A stretch of DNA of 64,000 nt from Kyrpidia spormannii (GTDB taxonomy: Bacteria; Bacillota; Bacilli; Kyrpidiales; Kyrpidiaceae). Position 1 is the first letter of the stretch. Every line of letters begins with the position of its first letter. The stretch is taken from contig NZ_CP024955.1 of the NCBI RefSeq assembly GCF_002804065.1, forward strand, positions 1,984,001 to 2,048,000. Reading direction: 5' to 3'. Position numbers and translations under genes: made by a program. Under the pieces are notes generated by a model. That model did not search any database. It was not told the DNA's origin and worked only from the letters and a program-made list of their open reading frames with translations. Shown here piece after piece: positions 44,266 to 52,653 of this stretch.

Positions 44266-44308
44266 CGTGCAGCCTGGAAACTGGCCCAGGACCGGTGTTT
44301 CGGGTCGC

Positions 44309-44353
44309 GAAAAAACCGGGCAGGGCCCGTAGATCTTACGGGTCCTCCCCGGC
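44309..44353 (-). terminator. Intrinsic terminator of the aco operon
   Basis: On the minus strand a long GC-rich hairpin (outer arms CCGGGG and GCCCGG, inner arms ACCCGTA and TACGGG around AGATC) is followed by TTTTTT. It lies about 30 bases after the E2 stop codon and may also block read-through from the convergent thioesterase gene. Confidence 0.8.
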
Positions 44354-44380
44354 TCCGAGCGCTCGATCAATGGTCAGCCG

Positions 44381-45742
44381 TCACCCGACGAGGAGATCCA
44401 ACGGGTGCTCCAATCCGCGTTTCACCATGGCCAAGAACTGGGCGGCTGGCGCACCGTCCACCACCCGATGATCGAAGGTGAGGCTAAGGGGGAGGAGGGT
44501 TCTTCGTTCCAAAACATCCCCGCAGTACACCGGAGCATCTTCCGCCCGCCCGACCCCGAGAATCCCCGTTTCCGGCGGATTCAGAATCGGGGTGAACCAC
44601 TCGACCCCATACTGGCCGAGATTTGTCACCGTGAAGGTGGAGCCCGCCATCTCTGCGGAGTCCAGCTCATGATCCCGGGCCCGCCGGCTGAGCATGCGAA
44701 TGGCAGCGGATAACTGGGCGAAGGACATTCCGCCGGCGTCTCGGATCACGGGAACCACCAGCCCTTTGTCCAGCGCCACGGCAATCCCGAGATGAATCAA
44801 AGAATGGATCTCCACCTGCCCCTCCACAAACCGACTATTCATCTCCGGATGCTCGCGAAGGGCTGCGATCGCCGCCCGAGCCACCAGGTCGGTCATCGTG
44901 GGTTTTTTTTCCTCACCCCACTCCTGGGCCAATTCTCGGAGTAGCCGCAACGCCTGGGTCACGTCCGCCCGGGCGGTAAGAGTAAGTTGCGCCGTCTCCA
45001 GCAAGCTGTTCTGCATCCGCTGGGCGATGACCTTTCTCATGCCGCGGAGCGGCACCCGGGAGACGTTCCCGGCATCCTCCGGTAACCACTGCGGCCCATG
45101 GGAGGACGCCTTCTCGGCGCCGGAGAAGGCCCCCATCCCACCTGTCGCCTCCGCCGTTGTGGTTTCGCCCGTGGCCATGGTGCCCTCCGTGGACGTGCCG
45201 GTGCCCCCCGCCTTACCAGTGCCCCGGGCCGCGTCGGGCCCGGCGACGTCCAGAGCCCGCATTTCACCGGCAATCCCCGACGGCGACGAGGCGTCGGCCA
45301 CCGCCCGCTGGACGTCCTCTACGGTGATGCGGCCTCCGGGTCCGGTTCCGACGAGGGAAGAGGTGTCGATTCCGGCGGACCGGGCCATTTTCCGGGCCGC
45401 CGGAGAAATCTTGATTCGCTCCTCCCTCCTCAGTTCACTCGCCGGAGCCGCCGAGGCCGAAGCCGCCTCCAGTTTTCCTTCCATAGCCGTATTTGCCCGC
45501 TCGCCCGGTTGTCCCACGTAACCGATCACCGTGCCGTAGGGTACCACCCCTTCCTCCGGCACGAGAATTTCTAGGAGTACCCCGCTCGCCGGGGCTTCTA
45601 TCTCGTATTCGATTTTTTCCGAGCTGACCGCGACAAGAGGCTCGCCTTTCTCCACAGGATCGCCCGGATGTTTATGCCACTGCATCACCGTTCCATTTTC
45701 CATACTCATGCCGAGTTTTGGCATGACGATTTCGACTGCCAA
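44381..45742 (-). CDS. acoC: Dihydrolipoamide acyltransferase E2 (acetoin dehydrogenase type)
   Basis: 453-residue E2 core of a 2-oxoacid-type dehydrogenase complex. One lipoyl domain (residues 1-80, lipoyl Lys in VSSEKIEYEIEAP). A peripheral subunit-binding domain (ISPAARKMARSAGIDTSSLVGTGPGGRITVEDV). A long Gly/Thr/Ala linker (about 165-215). The catalytic domain has LSLTFDHRVVDGAPAAQFL at its end. TTG start behind GGAGGAGGATTCACC. Third gene of the operon; no E3 gene follows, so lipoamide dehydrogenase must come from elsewhere. Confidence 0.9.
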   Translation of the reverse strand: MAVEIVMPKLGMSMENGTVMQWHKHPGDPVEKGEPLVAVSSEKIEYEIEAPASGVLLEILVPEEGVVPYGTVIGYVGQPGERANTAMEGKLEAASASAAPASELRREERIKISPAARKMARSAGIDTSSLVGTGPGGRITVEDVQRAVADASSPSGIAGEMRALDVAGPDAARGTGKAGGTGTSTEGTMATGETTTAEATGGMGAFSGAEKASSHGPQWLPEDAGNVSRVPLRGMRKVIAQRMQNSLLETAQLTLTARADVTQALRLLRELAQEWGEEKKPTMTDLVARAAIAALREHPEMNSRFVEGQVEIHSLIHLGIAVALDKGLVVPVIRDAGGMSFAQLSAAIRMLSRRARDHELDSAEMAGSTFTVTNLGQYGVEWFTPILNPPETGILGVGRAEDAPVYCGDVLERRTLLPLSLTFDHRVVDGAPAAQFLAMVKRGLEHPLDLLVG

Positions 45743-45795
45743 GGTGAATCCTCCTCCTCAAACCTCCGGGTCACGAGTGGGTCCCGAGCCCGCTA

Positions 45796-46833
45796 TCACG
45801 AAGCCGTCACGATGGACTCATCCCCGAGAAGCTCCGATACGGCCTGGATGACCTTTTCCGGTGTCGGGAGGTAGAGATCCTCCAGAGTCGGGGAAAAGGG
45901 CACCGGCGTGTGCGGCGCCGTGATGCGTTTGATCGGGGCATCCAAACTATCAAATCCCTTCTCCGCCACTAGAGCAGCAAGATCGGACGCCACACTGCAC
46001 CGGGGATTGGCCTCATCGATGACAATGAGCCGGTTGGTTTTCGCCACCGACGCCAGGATCGTCTCCTCGTCTAGGGGCGACAGACTCCGAGGATCCACCA
46101 CTTCCACGTCCACCCCGGTTTTCGCCAGCCGTTCCGCCGCTGTCAGAGCCGTATGCACCTGTTTGCCGATGGCCACGATGGTCACGTCCTCGCCGGGACG
46201 CTTGATCTCCGCCTTGCCAAGAGGCACCACATGCCGCCCCTCCGGAACCTCGCCCTTGACGTTATACAGTGTTTTATCTTCAAAGTAGATCACGGGATCG
46301 TCGTCCTCAATGGCCGCCAGCAAAAGCCCCTTGGCGTCCGCCGGTGTGGAGGGCACCACCACCTTCAACCCCGGAATATGTGTAAAAATCGCATACAGAC
46401 TTTGGGAATGCTGGGCCGCCGCCCGAAATCCCGCCCCGTGCATCGTCCGGATCGTCAGGGGCACCCGGGCTTTGCCGCCGAACATGTAGCGCAGCTTTGC
46501 TGCCTGATTGAGCAATTGGTCCAGGCACACGCCGAGAAAATCGTTGAACATTAACTCCGCCACCGGGCGCAGTCCCGTGGCGGCCGCCCCCACTGCCGCA
46601 CCGATGAATCCGGCCTCGCTGATCGGCGTATCCAAAACCCGCTCCCGGCCAAACCGCTTTGCAAGGCCCTTCGTGACCCCAAGGACACCTCCCCAAGCCT
46701 CCTCATCCTGGAGATGATCCACCTGGGCACCGCCAGCCACATCTTCCCCCATTAGCACCACCGTTTCGTCAGCTTCCATCGCCGTCGCCAAGCCTTCGTT
46801 GATCGCCTCGGCAAAGGTGATCTGTCGACCCAT
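45796..46833 (-). CDS. acoB: E1 beta subunit, acetoin/pyruvate dehydrogenase complex
   Basis: 345-residue transketolase-like beta subunit: ITFAEAINEGLATAMEADETVVLMGEDVAGG, DTPISEAGFIGAAVGAAATGLRPVAELMFNDF, HSQSLYAIFTHIPGLKVVVPSTPADAKGLLLAAI, and VVDPRSLSPLDEETILASV. Forms the TPP site with E1 alpha. ATG behind GAGGAGGGATACCG. The acetoin assignment rests on the linked AcoR-type activator and sigma-54 promoter; pyruvate or branched 2-oxoacids are alternatives. Confidence 0.9.
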   Translation of the reverse strand: MGRQITFAEAINEGLATAMEADETVVLMGEDVAGGAQVDHLQDEEAWGGVLGVTKGLAKRFGRERVLDTPISEAGFIGAAVGAAATGLRPVAELMFNDFLGVCLDQLLNQAAKLRYMFGGKARVPLTIRTMHGAGFRAAAQHSQSLYAIFTHIPGLKVVVPSTPADAKGLLLAAIEDDDPVIYFEDKTLYNVKGEVPEGRHVVPLGKAEIKRPGEDVTIVAIGKQVHTALTAAERLAKTGVDVEVVDPRSLSPLDEETILASVAKTNRLIVIDEANPRCSVASDLAALVAEKGFDSLDAPIKRITAPHTPVPFSPTLEDLYLPTPEKVIQAVSELLGDESIVTAS

Positions 46834-46877
46834 CGGTATCCCTCCTCACAGAACTCGACCCGTTTTGCGCTGCCGAG

Positions 46878-47867
46878 TCAATAGGTCACATACACATCCG
46901 TAGTCAACTGGTCCGGATCCGGAAACGGACTTTCCTCGGCGAACTGCACAGCCCGCTCCACCCTGTCGCGCACTTGAGAGTCAATGGCCTCAAGCTCCTG
47001 TTCCGATATAAGCCCCTGCAATAGAAACTCCCGGAATCGCCGAATCGCGTCCCATTCCTGCAGATGCCGATTCCTCTCCTCGGCCGATTTATAGGTCTGG
47101 GCGTCCCCTTCAAAATGACCATAATTCCGATACGTTTTGCATTCGATTAAAGAAGGCCCTTCCCCCTCCCGGGCCCGGCGCACCGCTTCTCCGGCCGCCC
47201 GCCACACCGCCAGCACGTCTTTTCCGTCCACCTGTACGGAAGGTATGCGGTACCCCGCCCCCCGGTCCGCGATATGTTCGCAGCTTGAGGCATACGTAAA
47301 AGGCGTGGCTTCGGCATATCCGTTGTTCTCAGCCACAAACACAACGGGCAGTTTCCAGATCGCTGCCAGATTCAACCCTTCATGAAAGGTCCCCTGGTTG
47401 TTCGCCCCGTCGCCGAAAAAGCAAACCGCCACTCCCCCCGTCTTCTTTCTCTTGGCGGTCAAGGCCGCACCGCAGGCCAGGGGAAATCCGCCGCCCACGA
47501 TCCCATTGGCACCGAGCATGCCCTTTTCTAGATCCGCGATGTGCATCGACCCGCCCTTGCCTTTACACAGGCCGGTGGATTTGCCGTACAATTCCGCCAT
47601 CATCCCCTGCTCATCGCATCCTTTGGCGATACAGTGACCATGCCCCCGGTGAGTGCTGGTGATAAAATCCTTGTCACCCAAATGAGCACAGACTCCCACG
47701 GCGATCGCCTCTTCCCCGGCGTACAGATGGACGAAGCCCGGAATCTTGCCTTTGGCGAACAGCCCGTGCACCGTGTCTTCAAAAGTCCGGATCATCTGCA
47801 TTCGTTCGTACATCCAGAGCGCCTGTTCTTTGGTCGGCGCCGCGTCCGCGGTCATCATCATCCCCAT
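46878..47867 (-). CDS. acoA: E1 alpha subunit, acetoin/pyruvate dehydrogenase complex
   Basis: 329 residues with the TPP-binding motif GDGANNQGTFHEGLNLAAIW ending in KLPVVFVAENN. It also has FVHLYAGEEAIAVGVCAHL, TSTHRGHGHCIAKG and GSMHIADLEKGMLGANGIVGGGFPLACGAAL. The strong match to the 320-330 residue AcoA form, together with the regulator, supports acetoin cleavage to acetaldehyde and acetyl-CoA. ATG behind CGGGAGGGATCGACGG. First gene after the sigma-54 promoter. Confidence 0.9.
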   Translation of the reverse strand: MGMMMTADAAPTKEQALWMYERMQMIRTFEDTVHGLFAKGKIPGFVHLYAGEEAIAVGVCAHLGDKDFITSTHRGHGHCIAKGCDEQGMMAELYGKSTGLCKGKGGSMHIADLEKGMLGANGIVGGGFPLACGAALTAKRKKTGGVAVCFFGDGANNQGTFHEGLNLAAIWKLPVVFVAENNGYAEATPFTYASSCEHIADRGAGYRIPSVQVDGKDVLAVWRAAGEAVRRAREGEGPSLIECKTYRNYGHFEGDAQTYKSAEERNRHLQEWDAIRRFREFLLQGLISEQELEAIDSQVRDRVERAVQFAEESPFPDPDQLTTDVYVTY

Positions 47868-47934
47868 CCGTCGATCCCTCCCGACGTTCTTTATCCGGGA
47901 TCGCCTCTCGTCGGCCTCCCCGGCGCATCCGATC

Positions 47935-47949
47935 GCAAAGGTCGTGCCA
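47935..47949 (-). promoter_or_regulatory. Sigma-54 promoter of the aco operon
   Basis: On the minus strand TGGCAC-GACCT-TTGC matches the -24/-12 consensus TGGCAC-N5-TTGC perfectly. It is about 70 bases upstream of acoA and downstream of the gene for a sigma-54 activator. Expression should need RpoN and that activator. Confidence 0.9.
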
Positions 47950-47953
47950 AATA

Positions 47954-47977
47954 GAAAAATACCGGATTTCTCCGGTA
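47954..47977 (-). terminator. Intrinsic terminator of acoR
   Basis: On the minus strand ACCGGA-GAAA-TCCGGT followed by ATTTTT. It ends acoR transcription just before the sigma-54 promoter, isolating the inducible operon from regulator read-through. Confidence 0.82.
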
Positions 47978-48027
47978 CTTTCAGAACATCTCCAATCCGC
48001 GCCCCGGGGCGCCTCCGGCCCGCGTCT

Positions 48028-48065
48028 CACGCCGTCTCAAATTGTCCCATTCTGTCCCAACACGT
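48028..48065 (-). promoter_or_regulatory. Candidate activator-binding repeats (enhancer) for the aco promoter
   Basis: On the minus strand TGGGACAGAA-TGGGACAATT-TGAGACGGCG-TGAGACG, four near-direct repeats of TGRGAC spaced by 10 bases, about one helical turn. They lie about 80-120 bases upstream of the -24 element, a normal distance for an enhancer. Binding by AcoR is inference. Confidence 0.45.
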
Positions 48066-48105
48066 TTCGCCAAGTGCCGCCTGATCTTCCCGAGTCAAAC
48101 TGGTC

Positions 48106-49977
48106 TCACAATCCGAATTTCTGAATCCGGCGATACAGGGTACTGCGGGGCATGTGGAGCCTTTCCGCCGCCAACCGCACGTTTCCTTTTGTTTCTTGCA
48201 AGGCCCGCATAATCTCTTCTTTTTGAATTTGTTCCCGATAATTCAGCCTTCCCGATGAAGGGGCTCCGGGGTCACCGGTGGCAGCTGCACCTTCAGGTCC
48301 GGGGGCACCTGAATCCGGCAACCACGCCTCCCATTCCCCGGGACCGGCCACTTGAGCGCGTTCCAACAGGTTGAAAAGTTCCCGAACATTTCCCGGCCAA
48401 TCGTACTGCATCCATTTTTCCATAATCCAGTGGGGAATCGACACTTCGTTATTGTGCTCGCGAAAAAAATACCGAACCAGGTGCGGAATGTCTTCTTTTC
48501 TCTCCCGCAATGGCGGTACCCGAATTGGGTACACGTACAGCCGGTAAAAGAGGTCCTCGCGCAGCCGTCCCCGCTTCACCTGTTCCCGGAGATTGTGATG
48601 CGTGGCCGCAATCACTCGCACATCCACAGGAACCTCCTTGGAGGATCCCAGGGGTGTCACCCGACGTTCCTGAAGCACCCGGAGAAGGGCCACCTGCATG
48701 GCCGGAGTGATGTCCCCGATCTCATCCAAGAAAAGGGTTCCCCCGTGGGCCTGTTCAAACTTGCCTTTGTAACCCTGCTTCCTGGCCCCGGTGAACGCCC
48801 CCTCCACATATCCGAACAATTCACTTTCGAGCAGTTCTTCAGGAATCGCTCCACAGTTCACGGCCACAAAAGGGCCACCCCTCCGAGCGCTGTTGGCGTG
48901 AATGGCCCGGGCGACCAATTCTTTCCCCGTTCCCGTCTCTCCTTCGATACACACCGTGACATCCGTTTTGGCCACCCTCTCCACCTGACGAAGAACCGCC
49001 CGGAACGCCGCACTCTCTCCGATTTGACCCGGGAACTCGATCTCCGGAGCTCGGGGACGGGGCGATTGCACCACCCTGTATACCCCAGAATCGGGGTTTC
49101 CCAGGCAGATGATCGATCCCAGCGTCCGGTCGAACCCCGAATCCCTGACAGTTACCGGGCGTTTCACATGGATCCGGGCGCCTGTTTCCTGCAGCTGTTC
49201 CAATGTCCGTACCGACTCTCCGCCGACATGCCGCCGCAGGGCCGGGCTCAACCACACCAGCGAACCATCCGCATCACAGACGGCGGTCAGTCCATCCCTT
49301 AGAGAAAGAGAGGGGTCCTCCAGGGTCATATGAAGGAGAGTCATCCGATCCCTGTGTTGATCCAAATGAAGCTGCCGTTCAATGGCGTAGGCCGCAGCGG
49401 TGACTGTCGCCAGGGCCAAGGGGTGCGCCTGCTCCACGGGGCCGGAGACATCGAGAATCCCGAGCAGATTGCCCCGGTCATCCCGAATCGGTGCGGCGGC
49501 GCACACCCATGGGTGGGAAGCAACAGCATAATGCTCAGCGCCGACGACCATGATCGGTTCGCCCGTCGCCAAGGCGGTGCCGATGGCGTTCGTCCCCACC
49601 TCCGACTCCGTCCAACGGGCTCCTTCAACGAATTGAATGCCGTCCGCCCGACGCGCCATTTCTCGATAACCTTTTCGAAATAACACGAATCCTTCGGCAT
49701 CAATGAGTAAGATCAGGTGCTTGGTGTCCTCAATGTAATGATACAAATCCTCCAGATACGGTGCCGCAGCCCGCAAAAGCCGATCCCGGGCCATCCTCCG
49801 ATCCTCCAACTCCCCTCGGCTGAGAATGGTCCGGCCGGATCCACCGAAAGGGTCCACTCCTTCCCGGCGGCAGCGCCGCCAAGACTCAGCAATCCGACCT
49901 CCAATGCGGGCTTCATCCAACACTCCCTCCCGAACAAACCTCTGCCACATGCCCATTGAACCGCCCCTGTGGAGCAT
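48106..49977 (-). CDS. acoR: Sigma-54-dependent transcriptional activator, AcoR-like
   Basis: 623 residues. An N-terminal GAF-containing sensor part (IAESWRRCRREGVDP, WTESEVGTNAIGTALATGEPIMVVGAEHY) is followed by the AAA+ domain. That domain has Walker A GETGTGKELVARAIH, the sigma-54 contact loop GAFTGA, Walker B GGTLFLDEIGD and the arginine-finger region LREDLFYRLYVYPIRVPPLRERKEDI. A Fis-type HTH ends it (GNVRLAAERLHMPRSTLYRRIQK). The ATG at 49975-49977 lies eight bases after AAGGAG. It probably senses acetoin or a related metabolite and activates the downstream operon. Confidence 0.9.
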   Translation of the reverse strand: MLHRGGSMGMWQRFVREGVLDEARIGGRIAESWRRCRREGVDPFGGSGRTILSRGELEDRRMARDRLLRAAAPYLEDLYHYIEDTKHLILLIDAEGFVLFRKGYREMARRADGIQFVEGARWTESEVGTNAIGTALATGEPIMVVGAEHYAVASHPWVCAAAPIRDDRGNLLGILDVSGPVEQAHPLALATVTAAAYAIERQLHLDQHRDRMTLLHMTLEDPSLSLRDGLTAVCDADGSLVWLSPALRRHVGGESVRTLEQLQETGARIHVKRPVTVRDSGFDRTLGSIICLGNPDSGVYRVVQSPRPRAPEIEFPGQIGESAAFRAVLRQVERVAKTDVTVCIEGETGTGKELVARAIHANSARRGGPFVAVNCGAIPEELLESELFGYVEGAFTGARKQGYKGKFEQAHGGTLFLDEIGDITPAMQVALLRVLQERRVTPLGSSKEVPVDVRVIAATHHNLREQVKRGRLREDLFYRLYVYPIRVPPLRERKEDIPHLVRYFFREHNNEVSIPHWIMEKWMQYDWPGNVRELFNLLERAQVAGPGEWEAWLPDSGAPGPEGAAATGDPGAPSSGRLNYREQIQKEEIMRALQETKGNVRLAAERLHMPRSTLYRRIQKFGL

Positions 49978-50141
49978 CACGACCACTCCTTCCTGTCGTG
50001 ATTGCAAGGCGATTTTATTATATCAGATGGCATTGAAGATTGGGCGGGTTGGTCCTTTCAATAAAATTGGCCCGGTGCCGGGTTCGGCCGGCCGGGCCAG
50101 GTCGATGAGGATGGGCTTTCTCGAACTTCTTTTCTTCGTTC

Positions 50142-50534
50142 CTACCAGAAAAATCCTATCGGTACAACCACCCCGATAGTGAAGGCGGGAACAAAGAAAA
50201 ATCCGCCAAAAAACTGTGCGGGGACTGTGTCCATTCGAAACACGGAGTCGGTCCCCACGCTCCCTTCGCGGGCCGCCCCTGTCGGCGGGGTGCTCCCGGA
50301 TACGCTTTGACTGGGATTGGTCTGTTCCGGGCGCAGGGATCCATCGGCGTAAACCAGATTCGTGCGGTTCTGACCCGGCGCAGAGGCCCAGACACCGCCC
50401 GGCTGGTAAAGCACCAACCCGTCCGGCCGGGCTTCGTGCAACACCCCGCGATACACCCGGCCGCTGTAACAACGCACAGCAACCCAACGCCCCAAATAAC
50501 GGCTGTACGCCGCTGCTCCGGCGAAAGCCATCAT
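50142..50534 (-). CDS. Small protein with Sm-like N-terminus and hydrophobic C-terminus
   Basis: 130 residues. YLGRWVAVRCYSGRVYRGVLHEARPDGLVLYQPG looks like a short SH3/Sm-like beta barrel. A low-complexity middle follows, and a C-terminal hydrophobic, aromatic segment (AQFFGGFFFVPAFTIGVVVPIGFFW) could insert in a membrane. Similar layouts occur in small spore-associated proteins of Bacilli (recollection, not tested). ATG at 50532-50534 behind GGGAGGTGATGG; the next codon is also ATG. It lies between acoR and sigK, all on the minus strand. Confidence 0.6.
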   Translation of the reverse strand: MMAFAGAAAYSRYLGRWVAVRCYSGRVYRGVLHEARPDGLVLYQPGGVWASAPGQNRTNLVYADGSLRPEQTNPSQSVSGSTPPTGAAREGSVGTDSVFRMDTVPAQFFGGFFFVPAFTIGVVVPIGFFW

Positions 50535-50653
50535 CCATCACCTCCCGCGGTCCTGCTGCTCTATCCTATGTCCTTTCCGCGGGACGGGGCCTCAACTTCA
50601 GCGGAAAAATAAAGGAAGCCCCGTCAAGTCCCGGCCGCCTCGACTTCTTTGCG

Positions 50654-51370
50654 TCAGCGGTCGTCCCCGGTGGTTTTTCTTCTCGGGCGCAGATCGTGCA
50701 GCAGCTTCATAAGCGCGCGCTTCTCGATCCGCGACACGTAGGAACGGGAAATCCCCAGTTCTTCGGCGATCTCCCGTTGGGTTTTTTCTTCGCCGTTTTG
50801 AAGGCCGAACCGGCCGCGGATCACTTCCTGCTCCCTCTCATCCAACTCCCGGAGTTTTTCGTAAATCTGATGTTTCTCCAGCTTCATCTCGACAATGTCC
50901 ACAACATCATCGGCATCACTGCTCAGAATATCCAACAGCGTCACTTCATTGCCCTCTTTATCCGTTCCAATGGGGTCGTGGAGGGACACATCCTTGCGCG
51001 TTTTCTTCAGGGCTCGGAGATGCATGAGGATCTCGTTTTCGATGCAGCGGGCAGCATAAGTGGCCAATTTGGTCCCCTTGTGGGGTTGAAAACTTTCAAT
51101 GGCTTTGATCAGCCCGATTGTGCCGATGGAAATCAAATCCTCGGTGTCCTCGCCGGTGTTTTCGAATTTCTTGACTATATGGGCCACAAGCCGTAAATTG
51201 TGCTCGATCAGCAGGTTGCGCGCCCGTTCGTCTCCCTCGGCCATCTGTTTTAGGTATTGTTCTTCTTCTTCTTCAGACAGTGGATGGGGAAACGCACTAT
51301 TTTTGATATAGGAGACAAACAGGGCAATCTCCCGCACCACCAGGGCCAACAGCGCCGTCAATCCGGCCAC
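50654..51370 (-). CDS. sigK: RNA polymerase sporulation sigma factor SigK (intact copy)
   Basis: Late mother-cell sigma factor, 238 residues. The N-terminal pro-sequence ([31 protein letters not shown]) is removed by SpoIVFB in Bacillus. Region 2 follows ([47 protein letters not shown]) and then region 4 with HTH ([31 protein letters not shown]). GTG behind GGGAGGTGGTCCA. The gene is not interrupted here, but its first 86 codons and leader recur at 53242-53574. Confidence 0.95.
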   Translation of the reverse strand: MAGLTALLALVVREIALFVSYIKNSAFPHPLSEEEEEQYLKQMAEGDERARNLLIEHNLRLVAHIVKKFENTGEDTEDLISIGTIGLIKAIESFQPHKGTKLATYAARCIENEILMHLRALKKTRKDVSLHDPIGTDKEGNEVTLLDILSSDADDVVDIVEMKLEKHQIYEKLRELDEREQEVIRGRFGLQNGEEKTQREIAEELGISRSYVSRIEKRALMKLLHDLRPRRKTTGDDR

Positions 51371-51450
51371 TGGACCACCTCCCGTCCCCTGGGAACCCGG
51401 CGCGAAAAGGCTCCGGTTTATGTATATGCGGGGCGGGCAGGGGGGTGACC
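51112..51450 (-). repeat. Direct repeat copy A: sigK leader and first 86 codons
   Basis: 339 bases that recur at 53242-53574 in the same orientation. I count seven substitutions plus one 6-base deletion (two Glu codons in the EEEEE run) in copy B, so about 98% identity. The repeat includes the promoter region: on the minus strand AC-N16-CATATACAT, close to the sigma-K/sigma-E pattern. It ends inside the conserved IGTIG of sigma region 2. Confidence 0.93.
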
Positions 51451-51632
51451 TGGCGGACAGGCGCCCTCATCACCAGGAACCAACGGCCGGAGGACTACCA
51501 TCTGTTAGCCGCAGCCCCGGTGCCACAGAATCGTCACAGGAGCCTTTTTCGATGTCCCGTTTTCCCCGAACCTTCAGCACGAATCCCATCGGCGTGGTGA
51601 GTTCGGCATGGCTATCTACGATCGCGTGCCGT

Positions 51633-51893
51633 TTAGGACACGCTTCGAACCAAGCTCCTCATGCGTTCTTGCCGTTTCTCCCGCCCCCTCCCCAATGCCA
51701 TCGCCAGCATCACGCACAAAGCCAAGCCGCAGCGTAACCGCATCTTCCCCAGCCCTCGAACGGTGTGCCGTTCAAACCCAAACGAGACGTCCAATCGGCT
51801 GTTCACCCGTTCCACCGCGGCCCTGTGCCTGCATTCCTTGGCCCATTTGTAGCTCTCCCGTGCAATCGGGGTGAATATCCGCCGGTCCACCGC
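51633..51893 (-). pseudogene. Transposase C-terminal fragment (DDE, IS1182/IS5-like)
   Basis: About 85 codons matching the end of a DDE transposase: RIFTPIARESYKWAKECRHRAAVERVNSRLDVSFGFE, followed by HTVRGLGKMRLRCGLALCVMLAMALGR. The N-terminal part and start are missing: near 51894 the frame leaves the family, where an oppositely oriented IS fragment begins. Confidence 0.78.
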
Positions 51894-52065
51894 GAGCGCC
51901 ACCCAGGTGGACGATGTGGTTCGGGCGCTTGGGCTGGACGGCATCAGCAAAAGTGAAGTCTCTCGTTTGTGTAAGCAACTGGATGAGGACATCCAACAGT
52001 TCAAAGGGCGGCCGCTGGAACGGGAATATCCGTATGTCTGGCTGGACGCCACCTTCCCCAAGGAC
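51894..52065 (+). pseudogene. IS256-family transposase internal fragment
   Basis: About 57 codons matching the centre of Mutator/IS256 transposases: QVDDVVRALGLDGISKSEVSRLCKQLDE, then FKGRPLEREYPYVWLDATF, which carries the second catalytic-region Asp. It is cut at both ends. Upstream it abuts the minus-strand IS fragment; downstream the frame runs into unrelated sequence. Confidence 0.78.
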
Positions 52066-52304
52066 AAAGACAATGCCGCCACACTCTTGACACAAACGGT
52101 GATTTTACGCCACTTGACGAGACTTGACCAAACAGGACGTCGTCTGGTTCACTCTAGCCGCGCACCGGAGTCCGACGGCGGCACGATCCAGGACCGCGCC
52201 CGGAAGTACCAGGAAAATTTGGCGATGTAACTAGACTGTCCGCCTTGTCCCCCGTAGACCGATTTTCATAAGGTGTAGCAGGCTGATACGAAAGGAGGTC
52301 GACC

Positions 52305-52436
52305 GTGGTGTTCAGTCCCTTTACCCGCTGGGCGATTGTGTTCCTTATCATCTTCGTGCTGTTCTTCCTCCTTGTACCGTGGTACGATGGTGGATCATAT
52401 GCTTCGGCCAGCGCTTACTCCGGCGGCGGATACTGA
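52305..52436 (+). CDS. 43-residue membrane miniprotein, possibly spore-associated
   Basis: A short gene with an excellent ribosome binding site: AAAGGAGG, six bases before GTG at 52305 (a second GTG follows directly). The product has one hydrophobic helix (WAIVFLIIFVLFFLLVPWY) and a Gly/Ser/Ala/Tyr tail (DGGSYASASAYSGGGY). This recalls the tiny one-helix YjcZ/SscA-type sporulation proteins, although there the Gly/Tyr-rich part usually precedes the helix. An intrinsic terminator lies about 105 bases downstream. It is intact amid decayed mobile DNA. Confidence 0.68.
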   Translation: MVFSPFTRWAIVFLIIFVLFFLLVPWYDGGSYASASAYSGGGY

Positions 52437-52540
52437 TACTGATTCGCAGTAGCTTTTGTTTGGCAGCCCAATGAGTCGTAGTACTAGCACCTCCTCGTTC
52501 ACCTCCTGGAACGGAATTTCTCCGGCGGACCGCCGAGAAG

Positions 52541-52573
52541 AGGCGATCTCCTTCAAGGGGCCGCCTTTTCTTT
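52541..52573 (+). terminator. Probable intrinsic terminator after the miniprotein gene
   Basis: AGGCG-AT-CTCCT-TCA-AGGGG-C-CGCCT forms a two-part stem followed by TTTCTTT on the plus strand. It fits the end of a short transcript from the gene at 52305-52436. Confidence 0.5.
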
Positions 52574-52653
52574 GCGATCTTGGGCGGGCCAGTCAGAATC
52601 CTGTCTTACAAGATTGACAAACTACTCATCTTTTTTCGGGCGCGAGAGAAACA

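Noticed and set aside
44898-45521. A 207-codon plus-strand open frame within the E2 gene
   Set aside because: Ala/Ser/Pro-rich shadow of the E2 linker region on the other strand; the minus-strand frame has the lipoyl and catalytic motifs.
50600-50653. Terminator for sigK
   Set aside because: Some self-complementarity (ACGGGGC with GGCCCCGT) exists, but the loop is long and no U-tract follows, so I did not call it.
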